Below are positions 43,521 to 52,279 of a stretch of DNA of 64,000 nucleotides, one piece after another (position 1 is the stretch's first letter; each line of letters opens with the position of its first letter). The notes below the pieces were generated by a model, which was given only the letters and a program-made list of their open reading frames with translations, made no database searches and was not told the origin of the DNA. The stretch is from NCBI RefSeq assembly GCF_013375555.1, contig NZ_JABXWB010000001.1, positions 1,674,001-1,738,000 on the forward strand. The letters are read 5' to 3'. This stretch comes from Sphingobium sp. EM0848 (GTDB lineage: Bacteria > Pseudomonadota > Alphaproteobacteria > Sphingomonadales > Sphingomonadaceae). The translations under genes were made by a program, and so were the position numbers.

Positions 43521-43597
43521 CTAGTGACCCTGATGGATCTGAAGTTCGTTCAGCGCCTGCCCAATAGTGTGACGAACTTCAGATTCGGGGTCACTAG
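43521..43597. repeat. Palindromic element 2 (77 bp), CTAG-bounded
   Basis: CTAGTGACCC (43521-43530) pairs perfectly with GGGTCACTAG (43588-43597), and ATCTGAAGTTCGT (43537-43549) pairs perfectly with ACGAACTTCAGAT (43572-43584), with small internal loops and a 22-base apical loop. The arms differ in sequence from element 1. The outer TA on each side would suit a Tc1/IS630-type target site. Confidence 0.85.
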
Positions 43598-43663
43598 GGA
43601 CGCCCTTGCACCCCCTTCCCCGCAGTGCGACAGCGCGCATCACCCGCCCATCAGAGGTTCTTC

Positions 43664-44002
43664 ATGCCGACCATCCTGCTCCTCACCATTTCCAACCTGT
43701 TCATGACCACGGCCTGGTACTGGCATCTGAAGGGTGGGATGACCAAGCCTCTGTTCGGGGTCATCCTGATCAGCTGGGGCATCGCCTTCGTCGAATATTG
43801 CTTCGCCGTGCCCGCCAACCGCATCGGTTTCGCCAGCGGCTGGAGCGCGGGACAGCTCAAGATCGCTCAGGAAGCCATTGCGCTGCTGATCTTCGGCGGT
43901 TTCATGGTGATGGTGCTGGGCGAACCGCTGCACTGGCGCCACCTTGCCGCCTTCCTGTGCATCATGGCGGCGGTCGGCTTCCTGTTCGTGGGCCGCGGCT
44001 GA
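43664..44002 (+). CDS. DUF486 small membrane protein
   Basis: The 112-residue protein has four hydrophobic helices and the DUF486 pattern: WYWHLKG, WGIAFVEYCFAVPANRIG, QLKIAQEAIALLIFGGF, and EPLHWRHLAAFLCI. This arrangement resembles small multidrug-resistance-like or half-EamA transporters, but DUF486 has no proven substrate. I chose ATG 43664 (preceded by AGAGG) because upstream residues are not hydrophobic. It is convergent with queA. Confidence 0.88.
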   Translation: MPTILLLTISNLFMTTAWYWHLKGGMTKPLFGVILISWGIAFVEYCFAVPANRIGFASGWSAGQLKIAQEAIALLIFGGFMVMVLGEPLHWRHLAAFLCIMAAVGFLFVGRG

Positions 44003-44014
44003 ACGCCTCCCCGC

Positions 44015-45043
44015 TCAAGGCAGGAGGAGCGAGCTATCCCCATAGCTGTAGAAGCGATAGCCCCGCGCAATCGCATGGGCATAAACCGCCTGCATGCGCT
44101 CCCGCCCCATCAGCGCGCTGACCAGCATGAACAGCGTCGATTTGGGCAGATGGAAATTGGTCATCAGCCCATCCACCGCCCGGAACCGATAGCCCGGCGT
44201 GATGAAAATCCGCGTCTCATCGGCGAAAGGCCGAATAACGCCATCTTCGCCGCAAGCACTTTCCAGCAGGCGCAGACTGGTGGTCCCGACGGCGATCAGG
44301 CGCCCCCCCTCCTGCCGCACGGCATTCAGGCGATCCGCCGTCGCCTGGTCGATCCGCCCCCATTCGGCATGCATCCGATGATCATCGGTGTCGTCGGCCT
44401 TCACCGGCAGGAACGTCCCCGCGCCGACATGCAAAGTGAGCGTTTCCGTCCCCACGCCCGCTCCCTTCAACGCCGCCATCAGCGCAGGCGTGAAATGCAG
44501 CGCCGCCGTGGGTGCGGCGACCGCGCCGTCCTCCCGCGCGAACATGGTCTGATAATCGCTGCGGTCACGCTCGTCCGTCGGGCGTTTGCTGGCGATATAG
44601 GGCGGCAGCGGCATCCGTCCCGCGCGCTCCAGCAGTATCTCCACCGGCTCCTCACCCTCGAAGCGCAGCGTAACCCCGCCGTCCTCGTCGCGTGGACCGG
44701 CCAGCGCCGTGACTCCATTACCGAAATCAATCCGGTCGCCGTCGCGCACCCGCTTGGCATTGCGGAGAAAGGCCTGCCACTCGCGCAGTCCGAGGCGCTT
44801 GTGAAGCGTCGCCCCGATCTTTGCCTGCCCACGCATCCCTTCCAACTGCGCCGGGATGACCCTGGTATCGTTGAACACCAGCACATCGCCCGCTCGCAGC
44901 AGGCCCGGCAGGTCATGCACGATATGATCCTCGAACGGCGCATCGCCAGCTACCAGCAGCAACTGCGCCGAATCACGCGGCGAAGCAGGCCGCAGCGCAA
45001 TGCTCTCAGGCGGCAGGTCGAAATCGAACAAATCTACGCGCAT
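44015..45043 (-). CDS. queA: tRNA preQ1(34) S-adenosylmethionine ribosyltransferase-isomerase QueA
   Basis: QueA adds the cyclitol of epoxyqueuosine to preQ1 at tRNA position 34, using the ribosyl part of SAM, just after the Tgt step. The 342-residue protein starts with the QueA pattern [26 protein letters not shown] and has [12 protein letters not shown], the conserved [23 protein letters not shown], and the ending [20 protein letters not shown]. It is the last gene of the xseB-ispA-coaD-cyclophilin-queA run. In many relatives tgt follows directly; here a convergent DUF486 gene lies there and tgt is at the window's left edge. Confidence 0.97.
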   Translation of the reverse strand: MRVDLFDFDLPPESIALRPASPRDSAQLLLVAGDAPFEDHIVHDLPGLLRAGDVLVFNDTRVIPAQLEGMRGQAKIGATLHKRLGLREWQAFLRNAKRVRDGDRIDFGNGVTALAGPRDEDGGVTLRFEGEEPVEILLERAGRMPLPPYIASKRPTDERDRSDYQTMFAREDGAVAAPTAALHFTPALMAALKGAGVGTETLTLHVGAGTFLPVKADDTDDHRMHAEWGRIDQATADRLNAVRQEGGRLIAVGTTSLRLLESACGEDGVIRPFADETRIFITPGYRFRAVDGLMTNFHLPKSTLFMLVSALMGRERMQAVYAHAIARGYRFYSYGDSSLLLP

Positions 45044-45070
45044 GGCTTCAGCCCCCGCGAACGGGGCGCC

Positions 45071-45844
45071 TTACTTCTTCGTTGGCGCGACCGGCTTCTT
45101 CGCGGGCGCGGGCTTCTTGGCCGGCAGCGGCGCGACGATCGAGGGAGCGGGCGGCGCAGGCGGCGTCGGCAGCGCGGTCACGGGCGGCTTGCCATCGCTT
45201 TCGATCGAGGCCTGAAGAATGAGCGTCGGATCGGCCGGCGGCTCACCCTGATGGATCGCGTCGACATATTGCATGCCCTCGATCACGCGGCCGAAGACGG
45301 TGTATTTCTTGTCGAGCTGCATGCGCGGCAGGAAGACGATGAAGAACTGGCTGTTCGCGCTGTCATCGCTCTGGGCGCGCGCCATCGACACGGTGCCGCG
45401 CAGGTGCGGCATCGGGTTGAACTCAGCCTTCAGGTCCGGAAGCGTCGAACCGCCGGTGCCATCACCCTTGGGATCGCCGCCCTGCGCCATGAAGCCGGGG
45501 ATGACGCGGTGGAATTTCAGGCCATTATAAAAGCCCTGCCGCGTCAGTTCCTTGATCCGCTCGACATGGGTCGGCGCAATATCGGGGCGCAGCTGGATAC
45601 GCACGCGGCCACCGCTCGACAGGTCGAGGTCCCACACATTCTGCGGATCGACCGGCACGGTCGCCGGCGGCAGCTTGGACGCCGGGTCCAGGCCGAGCTG
45701 CTTGGCCGTCTGCTCCGCGCGGACGGCGGCCTCTTCCTTCTTCATCTCCTCGGCATTGCGCCCGCCCTGGGCCAGGGCCGCGCCGCTCGATGCATAGAGA
45801 GCGAAACCGATCGCCACGGTCTTGAGCGCCGACGTGAACCGCAT
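45071..45844 (-). CDS. Exported cyclophilin-type peptidyl-prolyl isomerase
   Basis: From ATG 45844 (ribosome site AGGAAAG) the 257-residue protein has a signal peptide (residues 1-25, ending GAALAQ), then a cyclophilin domain with YNGLKFHRVIPGFMAQGGDP (catalytic arginine in FHRV), GTVSMARAQ, and SQFFIVF. The C-terminal tail is a Pro/Ala/Lys-rich repeat, probably disordered. It should act in the periplasm, like PpiA. It is 108 bases after coaD and 27 before queA. Confidence 0.94.
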   Translation of the reverse strand: MRFTSALKTVAIGFALYASSGAALAQGGRNAEEMKKEEAAVRAEQTAKQLGLDPASKLPPATVPVDPQNVWDLDLSSGGRVRIQLRPDIAPTHVERIKELTRQGFYNGLKFHRVIPGFMAQGGDPKGDGTGGSTLPDLKAEFNPMPHLRGTVSMARAQSDDSANSQFFIVFLPRMQLDKKYTVFGRVIEGMQYVDAIHQGEPPADPTLILQASIESDGKPPVTALPTPPAPPAPSIVAPLPAKKPAPAKKPVAPTKK

Positions 45845-45952
45845 GAATGAAGCTTTCCTAATATGTCTGGCCAGTTGCGAAGTTGCCTCTGATAGCGCCC
45901 TCTTCGCGATTGGCAACTGAACGAAGGCTGAGTCGAGCCTTTACTGGCCCTG

Positions 45953-46462
45953 TTACTGGCCCTTAAGGCCCAAAGCCGCCACCCGCTCGACCACATCGTC
46001 GCGCACGGCCGCGCTGACGAATTTGTGGATCGGGCCGCCGTAAAGCGCGATTTCCTTGACCAGCCGCGAAGCGATGGGTTGCAACGAGACGTCCGCCATC
46101 AGGAAAACCGTCTCGACCCGGCCGTTGATCTGCTGGTTCATGCCCGCCATCTGATATTCATATTCGAAGTCCGCGACGGCGCGCAAACCCCTGATGATGA
46201 CGCTGGCCCCCTGCGATTCGGCAAAGTCCATCAGCAGCGAATTGAAGCCGGTGACGACGATTTCCGTATCGATCCCCGCGCATTCGCGGCGCACCATGTC
46301 CAGCCGTTCCTCATCGGAGAACATCGGCGATTTGGTGATGTTGGTCGTGACGCCGATCACCAGTTTGTCGACCAGCTTCGCGCCGCGCCGGATGATGTCC
46401 ATATGACCCAAGGTGACCGGATCGAACGTGCCGGGATAAACCCCCACCCTCTGCTTGCTCAT
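45953..46462 (-). CDS. coaD: Phosphopantetheine adenylyltransferase
   Basis: CoaD adenylylates 4'-phosphopantetheine, the penultimate step of CoA synthesis. The 169-residue protein has the nucleotidyltransferase motif GTFDPVTLGH (residues 11-20), the RGLRAVADFEYEYQMA segment that binds pantetheine, and the ISSR-like ASRLVKEIA ATP-binding part. The start at 46462 gives the family N-terminus (MSKQRVGVYPG); a longer open frame upstream overlaps ispA and is not real. It is only four bases downstream of ispA. Confidence 0.97.
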   Translation of the reverse strand: MSKQRVGVYPGTFDPVTLGHMDIIRRGAKLVDKLVIGVTTNITKSPMFSDEERLDMVRRECAGIDTEIVVTGFNSLLMDFAESQGASVIIRGLRAVADFEYEYQMAGMNQQINGRVETVFLMADVSLQPIASRLVKEIALYGGPIHKFVSAAVRDDVVERVAALGLKGQ

Positions 46463-46466
46463 GCCC

Positions 46467-47354
46467 CTAGCGATCCCTTTCCACGATATAATCCGCAATG
46501 GCGCGCAGCAGGTCGGCCTCCGGGCCGTGGCCATGCAGATGCGCCTTGGCCTGTTCGACGAGCAGGCGGCCCTGTTCCCGCGCCCGTTCGACGCCGAGCA
46601 GCGAGACAAAGGTTTCCTTGCCCGCCGCCGCGTCCTTGCCCAGCGCCTTGCCGGCGAGATCGGCGTCGCCCTCCACATCGAGCAGATCGTCAGCAATCTG
46701 GAAGGCAAGGCCGATGTCGCGCGCATATCCGTGCAGGCGCGTGCGCGCATCAGGCGGGATGCGCGCCATGATCGCCGCCGCATCGACACAGAAGCCGATC
46801 AGCGCGCCGGTCTTCAATTGCTGGAGCCGGGTGACGGTGGGCAGGTCGAAGCTTGCCTTTTCCGCCTCCAGATCCATCATCTGGCCACCCGCCATGCCGC
46901 AGGCGCCGCTCGCGATGGCCAGCGCCTTCACCAGTTCGACACGCACGAAGGCGTCGGGATGGGTCTCCTCATCCGCCAGCACTTCGAAGGCAAGGTCGTG
47001 CAGGGCGTCGCCCGCCAATATCGCCGTCGCCTCGTCAAACGCCTTGTGGACCGTCGGCTTGCCCCGGCGCAGATCGTCATTGTCCATCGCCGGCAGATCG
47101 TCATGAACCAGCGAATAGACATGGATGCATTCGACCGCGACGCCGACGCGCAAGGCCGATTCCTGCGAAATGTTGAACAATTCGCTCGCCGCCTGCACCA
47201 GCAGCGGGCGCAGCCGCTTGCCGCCCCCCATGGCGGCATGGCGCATCGCCTCATAGACGCGGGCGCGCGGATCTTCGGGAATCGCCAGAAGCGCGTCGAA
47301 CAGGCGATCGACCTCTATCGCGACGGCGGCGGCGCGGCTGGCGATCAGGCTCAT
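46467..47354 (-). CDS. ispA: Polyprenyl synthetase (farnesyl/geranyl diphosphate synthase)
   Basis: The 295-residue protein makes short-chain prenyl diphosphates. It has the first aspartate-rich motif DDLPAMDND (the DDxxxxD spacing of bacterial farnesyl synthases), GGKRLRP near the N-terminus, and the second motif DDLLDVEGD. FQIADDLLD and KTGALIGF are also typical. I chose ATG 47354 (MSLIASR) because GGGAGAGG lies upstream; ATG 47369 is an alternative. It follows xseB by 26 bases, as in the common xseB-ispA pair. Confidence 0.95.
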   Translation of the reverse strand: MSLIASRAAAVAIEVDRLFDALLAIPEDPRARVYEAMRHAAMGGGKRLRPLLVQAASELFNISQESALRVGVAVECIHVYSLVHDDLPAMDNDDLRRGKPTVHKAFDEATAILAGDALHDLAFEVLADEETHPDAFVRVELVKALAIASGACGMAGGQMMDLEAEKASFDLPTVTRLQQLKTGALIGFCVDAAAIMARIPPDARTRLHGYARDIGLAFQIADDLLDVEGDADLAGKALGKDAAAGKETFVSLLGVERAREQGRLLVEQAKAHLHGHGPEADLLRAIADYIVERDR

Positions 47355-47380
47355 CTCCGCCTCTCCCAAATGTCTTGCAC

Positions 47381-47644
47381 TCAGTCCGCGCCGAAGGGCT
47401 GCGCGCCCGTCACGGCGCCGCTGGCGTCGAGGGTCAGTTTGGCGATGCGCGCCTCCGCCGCCTGGAGCCGTTCCATGCAGCGCTTCCGCAATTCCTCGCC
47501 CTGCGAATAAAGCGAAATGGATTCATCAAGCGGAACGTCGCCGCTTTCCAGCCGACGAACAATCGATTCGAGCGCGCGCAGCGCATCCTCGAACGACATT
47601 TGCGACGGATCGCCCTGCTGCTGTACCATGCTGTCTTGCGCCAT
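47381..47644 (-). CDS. xseB: Exodeoxyribonuclease VII small subunit
   Basis: XseB partners with XseA to degrade single-stranded DNA. The 87-residue protein has the characteristic three-helix pattern SFEDALRALESIVRRLESGDVPLDESISLYSQGEELRKRC. ATG 47644 has AGGAAC upstream. Upstream extension of the frame to 47731 lacks family similarity. xseA is not in the window. Confidence 0.95.
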   Translation of the reverse strand: MAQDSMVQQQGDPSQMSFEDALRALESIVRRLESGDVPLDESISLYSQGEELRKRCMERLQAAEARIAKLTLDASGAVTGAQPFGAD

Positions 47645-47823
47645 GTTCCTGCATTGGCCGCGCCTGCCCGCCCGGTCAAGCCCGCATGGGTCATTGGCGC
47701 CGATTCCGGCCCCTCTCCCGCACCATGTCATGAAAACGTCATGACGTCGCGTCAGGGGGCTGGCGGACTTTTGGCAGTTTTGCGTTGACGCTTGGCGTAG
47801 CTAATGCACATAGAAGGACCGCT

Positions 47824-48204
47824 ATGAAACATTATCTCCCCCTTATCTCCGTTGCGGCGGTCGCGCTGCTTTCGGCCTGCAACAAGAATGACGAACCCGA
47901 AGTCGTCGGCGGCCCCGCCGATCCGATGGCTGAAAAGCTGGCCAACGCCGCGCCGGTCGAGCTGCCCCCTTCGGTGCAGACCAGCCGCCAGTATCGTTGC
48001 AAGGACAACAGCCTGCTGTTCGTCGACTTCATGAGCGACGGCAAGACCGTGCAGCTCCGCACCGAGAAGAACGGCACGCCGACCAAGCTGACCGCCGCCG
48101 AAGCCGGCAAGCCCTTCGAGGGCGAAGGCTACAAGGTCGAGGGTTCGGACAAGCAGATCACCGCCACCCTGCCCGGCAAGAGCGCGCTGAGCTGCAAGGC
48201 CTGA
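47824..48204 (+). CDS. Small lipoprotein, 126 residues
   Basis: A lipoprotein signal peptide with lipobox LLSAC (lipidated Cys19) begins the protein, followed by a short acidic linker and a compact beta-rich domain with SRQYRCKDNSLLFVDFMSDGKTVQLRT, ending in LPGKSALSCKA. The two later cysteines could form a disulfide, as in MliC-like lysozyme-inhibitor folds (the RYRC...LFVDF pattern is similar), but I cannot assign it firmly. The gene is single and ends at a bidirectional terminator. Confidence 0.8.
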   Translation: MKHYLPLISVAAVALLSACNKNDEPEVVGGPADPMAEKLANAAPVELPPSVQTSRQYRCKDNSLLFVDFMSDGKTVQLRTEKNGTPTKLTAAEAGKPFEGEGYKVEGSDKQITATLPGKSALSCKA

Positions 48205-48227
48205 TCCTTTTCATCTTCCGCCAGTTC

Positions 48228-48261
48228 AGGCCGGCCTTCCCTATGGAGGCCGGCCTTTTTC
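48228..48261. terminator. Bidirectional terminator between the lipoprotein and DUF805 genes
   Basis: Two copies of AGGCCGGCCT, itself self-complementary, are separated by nine bases and followed by five Ts on the plus strand. Confidence 0.8.
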
Positions 48262-48263
48262 TT

Positions 48264-48692
48264 TTAGCGCAGTTCCGGTTCGCCCGTTTCGACCGGATCG
48301 GGACCAAAGCGGTTGGGTCCGCGCGTGCCGCCCATGATCAGGAAGATCAGCAGGACGATGCTGCCGATGAACGGAAAGACAACGATCGGCAGCCACCAGC
48401 CGCTGCGTTCCGTGTCATGCAACCGGCGGACGGACACCGCCAGATTGGGAATCAGCATGGCCAGCGCGAATAATCCCGTGAGCGGGCCGCCGCGCGTACT
48501 GTAGCCCGCATTCGCCCACCAGGGTCCGCGCTGGAACCAGCGTTCCGTGGTGGTAAGGCCGAGCGTTGTTTCGACCAGCGACAGGACAATGAAGCAAAGC
48601 AGCAGGAACAGGACGAACATCCAATATTCCTTCGGCCGCGACCGACCGGAAAATTGGGCGTAACGGCGCAGCGGCAACAGCATCCATTCCAT
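48264..48692 (-). CDS. DUF805 inner-membrane protein
   Basis: The 142-residue protein shows the DUF805 pattern: N-terminal [23 protein letters not shown], several membrane helices, and the signature [15 protein letters not shown] before the last helices, with a short hydrophilic tail. DUF805 proteins are small inner-membrane proteins of unknown function. ATG 48692 has GGGGAGG upstream. It is divergent from purL. Confidence 0.92.
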   Translation of the reverse strand: MEWMLLPLRRYAQFSGRSRPKEYWMFVLFLLLCFIVLSLVETTLGLTTTERWFQRGPWWANAGYSTRGGPLTGLFALAMLIPNLAVSVRRLHDTERSGWWLPIVVFPFIGSIVLLIFLIMGGTRGPNRFGPDPVETGEPELR

Positions 48693-48799
48693 GCGGACCT
48701 CCCCTTTCGGCTTGCACAACGTGCGAAAGCTATCATGTTTTCACGGCTGTGCGAGGCGCAGGATTGTCTATCCGGCGCTCCCCCGCTAAAGGCGCGCTC

Positions 48800-50977
48800 A
48801 TGACCAGCACCGCATCCCAGATCACGCCCCAGGTCGTCGCCGAACATGGGCTTTCCCCGGAAGAATATGATCGCGTCCTGCACGCGCTTGGCCGGGAACC
48901 GAATCTCACCGAACTCGGCATCTTTTCGGTGATGTGGTCGGAGCATTGCTCCTACAAATCTTCGCGAATCCATCTGAAGAAACTGCCGACCGAAGGCCCG
49001 CAGGTCATTTGCGGCCCCGGCGAAAATGCGGGCGTCGTCGACATCGGTGACGGCCAGGCCGCGATCTTCAAGATGGAGAGCCACAACCATCCCTCCTACA
49101 TCGAACCCTATCAGGGTGCGGCAACCGGCGTCGGCGGCATCCTGCGCGACGTGTTCACCATGGGCGCGCGCCCGGTGGCGAACATGAACGCGCTGCGTTT
49201 CGGCCGCCCGGATCACCCCAAGATGAAGCATCTCATCAGCGGCGTGGTCCATGGCATTGGCGGCTACGGCAATTGCGTAGGCGTCCCGACCGTAGGCGGC
49301 GAGGTGAATTTCCACCCCGCCTATGACGGCAATATCCTGGTCAACGCGATGACCGTGGGCGTCGCGGAAACGAACAAAATCTTCTATTCGGCGGCCTCGG
49401 GCGTCGGCAATCCGATCGTCTATGTCGGCTCCAAGACCGGCCGCGACGGCATCCATGGCGCGACCATGGCCTCGGCCGACTTTGGCGAGGATTCGGAAGA
49501 AAAACGCCCGACCGTTCAGGTGGGCGACCCCTTCACCGAAAAGCTGCTGATCGAAGCCTGCCTTGAGCTGATGGCCTCCGACGCGATCGTCGCGATTCAG
49601 GATATGGGCGCGGCGGGCCTCACCTCCTCATCGGTGGAAATGGCGTCCAAGGGCGGCGTCGGCATCCAGCTCGACATGGACAAGGTGCCGCAGCGCGAAA
49701 CCGGCATGACGGCCTATGAAATGATGCTGTCGGAGTCGCAGGAGCGCATGCTCATGGTCCTCCAGCCGGGCAAGGAAGCTTTTGCCGAAGCCATTTTCCG
49801 CAAGTGGGAGCTGGACTTCGCGGTGATCGGCCATGTGACCGACACTGGCCGCATGGTGCTGGTCCACAAGGGCGAGACGGTGTGCGACATTCCGCTCGCC
49901 CCGCTGGCCGACGACGCGCCGCTCTATGACCGTCCGGCGATGCCGAAGGATGAGTATAGGGTCTGGTCGGGCGTCAAGCCGTTGGGCGAGATTGCCGAAA
50001 GCGCGGACATTGGCGCGGACCTGATCAAACTGATGGGTTCGCCCGACATCGCCAGCCGCCGCTGGATCTGGGAGCAATATGACCACATGGTCGGCGCCGA
50101 CACGGTGCAGCGCCCCGGCGGCGATGCGGCAGTCGTCCGCGTCCACGGCTCGCAGAAGGGCATTGCGATCAGCACCGACTGCACCCCGCGCTATTGCTAT
50201 GCAAATCCCTATGAGGGCGGCAAGCAGGCGATTGCGGAATGTTATCGCAACATCTCGGCGGTCGGCGCGACGCCGCTCGCCGTCACCAACTGCCTCAACT
50301 TCGCCAATCCGCAGCGGCCGGAGATCATGGCGCAGTTCACCGGCTGCCTCGAAGGCATGGGCGACGCCTGCCGCGCGCTCGACTTCCCGATCGTGTCGGG
50401 CAATGTCAGCCTCTATAACGAGTCCAAGGCGACCGGCGGTGGTTCCGCGATCCTGCCGACCCCGGCGATCGGTGGCATCGGCCTGCTCCAGAATGTCGAC
50501 GTGATGGCGACCGTGGCCTTCAAGAATGAAGGCGACGCGATCTGGGTCATCGGCGGCGCAGGCACGCATCTGGGTCAATCGATCTGGCTGCGCGAAATCG
50601 CAGGGCGGGAAGCGGGCGACGCGCCCAAGGTCGACCTCGCCGCCGAACGCGCCAACGCCGAAACCGTCCGCGCACTGATCGCGGAGGGCAAGGTCAATGC
50701 GGTGCATGACATTGCCGACGGCGGCCTGCTGGTTGCCGTGACCGAAATGGCGCTGGCTGGTGGCATCGGCGCGGACCTCAGCATCGCGCTAACGACCGCG
50801 AGTGCCTTTGGTGAAGATCAGGGCCGCTACATCGTCGCGGCGCCGCAGGGCGTCGAGATTGCGGGCGCCGTCAAGATCGGTATCAGCGGCGGCGACAAAG
50901 TCGCCGGTGTGGCGCTGGCAGACCTGCGTGGCGCGCATGAGGGCTTCTTCCCGGCATTGATGGACGCGGAACTGTAA
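48800..50977 (+). CDS. purL: Phosphoribosylformylglycinamidine synthase subunit PurL (small type)
   Basis: PurL makes FGAM in purine synthesis, with ammonia from PurQ and the help of PurS. From ATG 48800 the protein has 725 residues, the small-type length that needs separate PurQ and PurS, neither of which is adjacent. Motifs include [39 protein letters not shown], the [13 protein letters not shown] active-site region and [16 protein letters not shown] 51-bp upstream extension to 48749 lacks support. It is followed 132 bases later by purT with C/G-rich repeats between them. Confidence 0.97.
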   Translation: MTSTASQITPQVVAEHGLSPEEYDRVLHALGREPNLTELGIFSVMWSEHCSYKSSRIHLKKLPTEGPQVICGPGENAGVVDIGDGQAAIFKMESHNHPSYIEPYQGAATGVGGILRDVFTMGARPVANMNALRFGRPDHPKMKHLISGVVHGIGGYGNCVGVPTVGGEVNFHPAYDGNILVNAMTVGVAETNKIFYSAASGVGNPIVYVGSKTGRDGIHGATMASADFGEDSEEKRPTVQVGDPFTEKLLIEACLELMASDAIVAIQDMGAAGLTSSSVEMASKGGVGIQLDMDKVPQRETGMTAYEMMLSESQERMLMVLQPGKEAFAEAIFRKWELDFAVIGHVTDTGRMVLVHKGETVCDIPLAPLADDAPLYDRPAMPKDEYRVWSGVKPLGEIAESADIGADLIKLMGSPDIASRRWIWEQYDHMVGADTVQRPGGDAAVVRVHGSQKGIAISTDCTPRYCYANPYEGGKQAIAECYRNISAVGATPLAVTNCLNFANPQRPEIMAQFTGCLEGMGDACRALDFPIVSGNVSLYNESKATGGGSAILPTPAIGGIGLLQNVDVMATVAFKNEGDAIWVIGGAGTHLGQSIWLREIAGREAGDAPKVDLAAERANAETVRALIAEGKVNAVHDIADGGLLVAVTEMALAGGIGADLSIALTTASAFGEDQGRYIVAAPQGVEIAGAVKIGISGGDKVAGVALADLRGAHEGFFPALMDAEL

Positions 50978-50985
50978 TAGACTCA

Positions 50986-51007
50986 CCCCTCCCCTTCAGG
51001 GGAGGGG
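50986..51007 (+). repeat. C-rich/G-rich hairpin after purL
   Basis: CCCCTCCCCT and AGGGGAGGGG are perfect complements with a two-base loop. The G arm is part of a four-run G-quadruplex motif that continues to 51020. Confidence 0.75.
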
Positions 51008-51020
51008 CAGGGGGTGGGGG
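50999..51020 (+). other. G-quadruplex motif in the purL-purT intergenic region
   Basis: Four runs of 4, 4, 5 and 5 guanines are separated by loops of one, two and one bases (A, CA, T). This fits a stable four-layer parallel G-quadruplex on the coding strand and in the RNA. Folding is inferred from the pattern. Confidence 0.6.
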
Positions 51021-51062
51021 ATCACCCCAGGCGCGGCGCCAAGTGGACAGCCCCTTCCCAAA

Positions 51063-51089
51063 CCCCTCCCTGAAGGGAGGGGCTTTTTT
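51063..51089 (+). terminator. Rho-independent terminator (or attenuator) before purT
   Basis: CCCCTCCC (51063-51070) pairs with GGGAGGGG (51075-51082) around TGAA, then C and six Ts. It lies 20 bases before the purT ATG, so it either ends purL transcripts with purT starting further on, or acts as an attenuator. Confidence 0.8.
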
Positions 51090-51109
51090 CAAATAACAGG
51101 AGTGATCTC

Positions 51110-52279
51110 ATGGCCTTTACCGCGAAGATTCTCCTCCTCGGCTCGGGCGAACTGGGCCGCGAGTTCGTGATCTCCGCCAAGCGCCTCGGCGCACAGGTCA
51201 TCGCCTGCGACAGCTACCCGCAAGCCCCCGCCATGCAGGTCGCGGACGGCTATGAGGTTTTCTCGATGCTCGACGCCGACCTGCTCGCCCAGGCGATCGA
51301 AAAGCATCAACCCGACTTCGTGGTTCCCGAAATCGAAGCGATCCGCACCGAAGTCCTCGCCGATTTCGAGGCGAAGGGCGTCACCATCGTCCCCTCCGCC
51401 CGCGCGACGATCATGACCATGAACCGCGACCGCATCCGCGAGGTCGCGGCGGTGGAACTCGGCCTGCGCACCTCCCGCTATCGCTATGCCGAGACGCTGG
51501 AGGAAGTGCTGGCGGGCGCCGAGCATACCGGCCTCCCCTGCGTCATCAAGCCGGTCATGTCCTCCTCCGGCAAGGGCCAGACCACAGTCCGCGCAGCCGA
51601 CGAGCTGGAAGCGGCGTGGAATTATGCCGTCGCCAATATGCGCGGCGACCGCAGCCGCGTGATCGTCGAGGAGTTCATCGCCTTCGACTATGAAATCACC
51701 CTGCTGACCGTGCGCAGCCGCGACGGCGTCAGTTTTTGCCCGCCTATCGGCCACCGGCAGGAGCGCGGCGACTATCAGGAAAGCTGGCAGCCCACGCCCA
51801 TGTCGAACGCCACCCTCGCCGCCGCCCAGGATATGGCGCGCAAGGTCGTCGACAATCTGGGCGGCTACGGCATTTTCGGCGTGGAGTTCTTCGTGAAGGG
51901 CGAGGATGTCATCTTCTCCGAACTGTCGCCCCGGCCGCATGACACCGGCATGGTGACACTGATCTCGCAAAATTTCAGCGAATTCGACCTGCACGCCCGC
52001 GCCATACTGGGCCTGCCGGTGCCGGAAGTGACGCTGCATGGGGCGGCGGCTTCAGCGGTCATATTGGCGGATCGGGAATCGGACGACTTCCGGTTCGAAG
52101 GATTGGCCGACTCATTGTCGACGCCGGGTGGCGAGGTCGACCTGCGCCTCTTCAGTAAGCCGACGACGCGTCCCTATCGCCGCATGGGCGTGGCCCTTGC
52201 CCGCGCCCAAGACGCCGACAAGGCGCGCGCCGTCGCGGCGGAAGCGGCAGGCAAGGTGCGGATCGTTTACGGGGAATAG
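51110..52279 (+). CDS. purT: Formate-dependent GAR transformylase PurT
   Basis: PurT forms formyl-GAR from GAR, formate and ATP, an alternative to folate-dependent PurN. The 389-residue protein is an ATP-grasp enzyme with KILLLGSGELGREF at its N-terminus, VVPEIEAIRTEVL, CVIKPVMSSSGKGQT (ATP loop), VIVEEFIAFDYEITLLTVR, and ELSPRPHDTGMVTLISQN. It follows purL on the same strand, but a terminator-like structure lies just before its start. The ribosome site AACAGGAG is good. Confidence 0.97.
   Translation: MAFTAKILLLGSGELGREFVISAKRLGAQVIACDSYPQAPAMQVADGYEVFSMLDADLLAQAIEKHQPDFVVPEIEAIRTEVLADFEAKGVTIVPSARATIMTMNRDRIREVAAVELGLRTSRYRYAETLEEVLAGAEHTGLPCVIKPVMSSSGKGQTTVRAADELEAAWNYAVANMRGDRSRVIVEEFIAFDYEITLLTVRSRDGVSFCPPIGHRQERGDYQESWQPTPMSNATLAAAQDMARKVVDNLGGYGIFGVEFFVKGEDVIFSELSPRPHDTGMVTLISQNFSEFDLHARAILGLPVPEVTLHGAAASAVILADRESDDFRFEGLADSLSTPGGEVDLRLFSKPTTRPYRRMGVALARAQDADKARAVAAEAAGKVRIVYGE

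Larger units (their letters stand above)
43331..43663. other. Intergenic region with two long palindromes
   Basis: No gene is seen here. The region should hold the CoA ester lyase promoter at its left, then two distinct palindromic elements (listed separately) with a 15-base spacer, then the promoter of the DUF486 gene. Confidence 0.6.
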
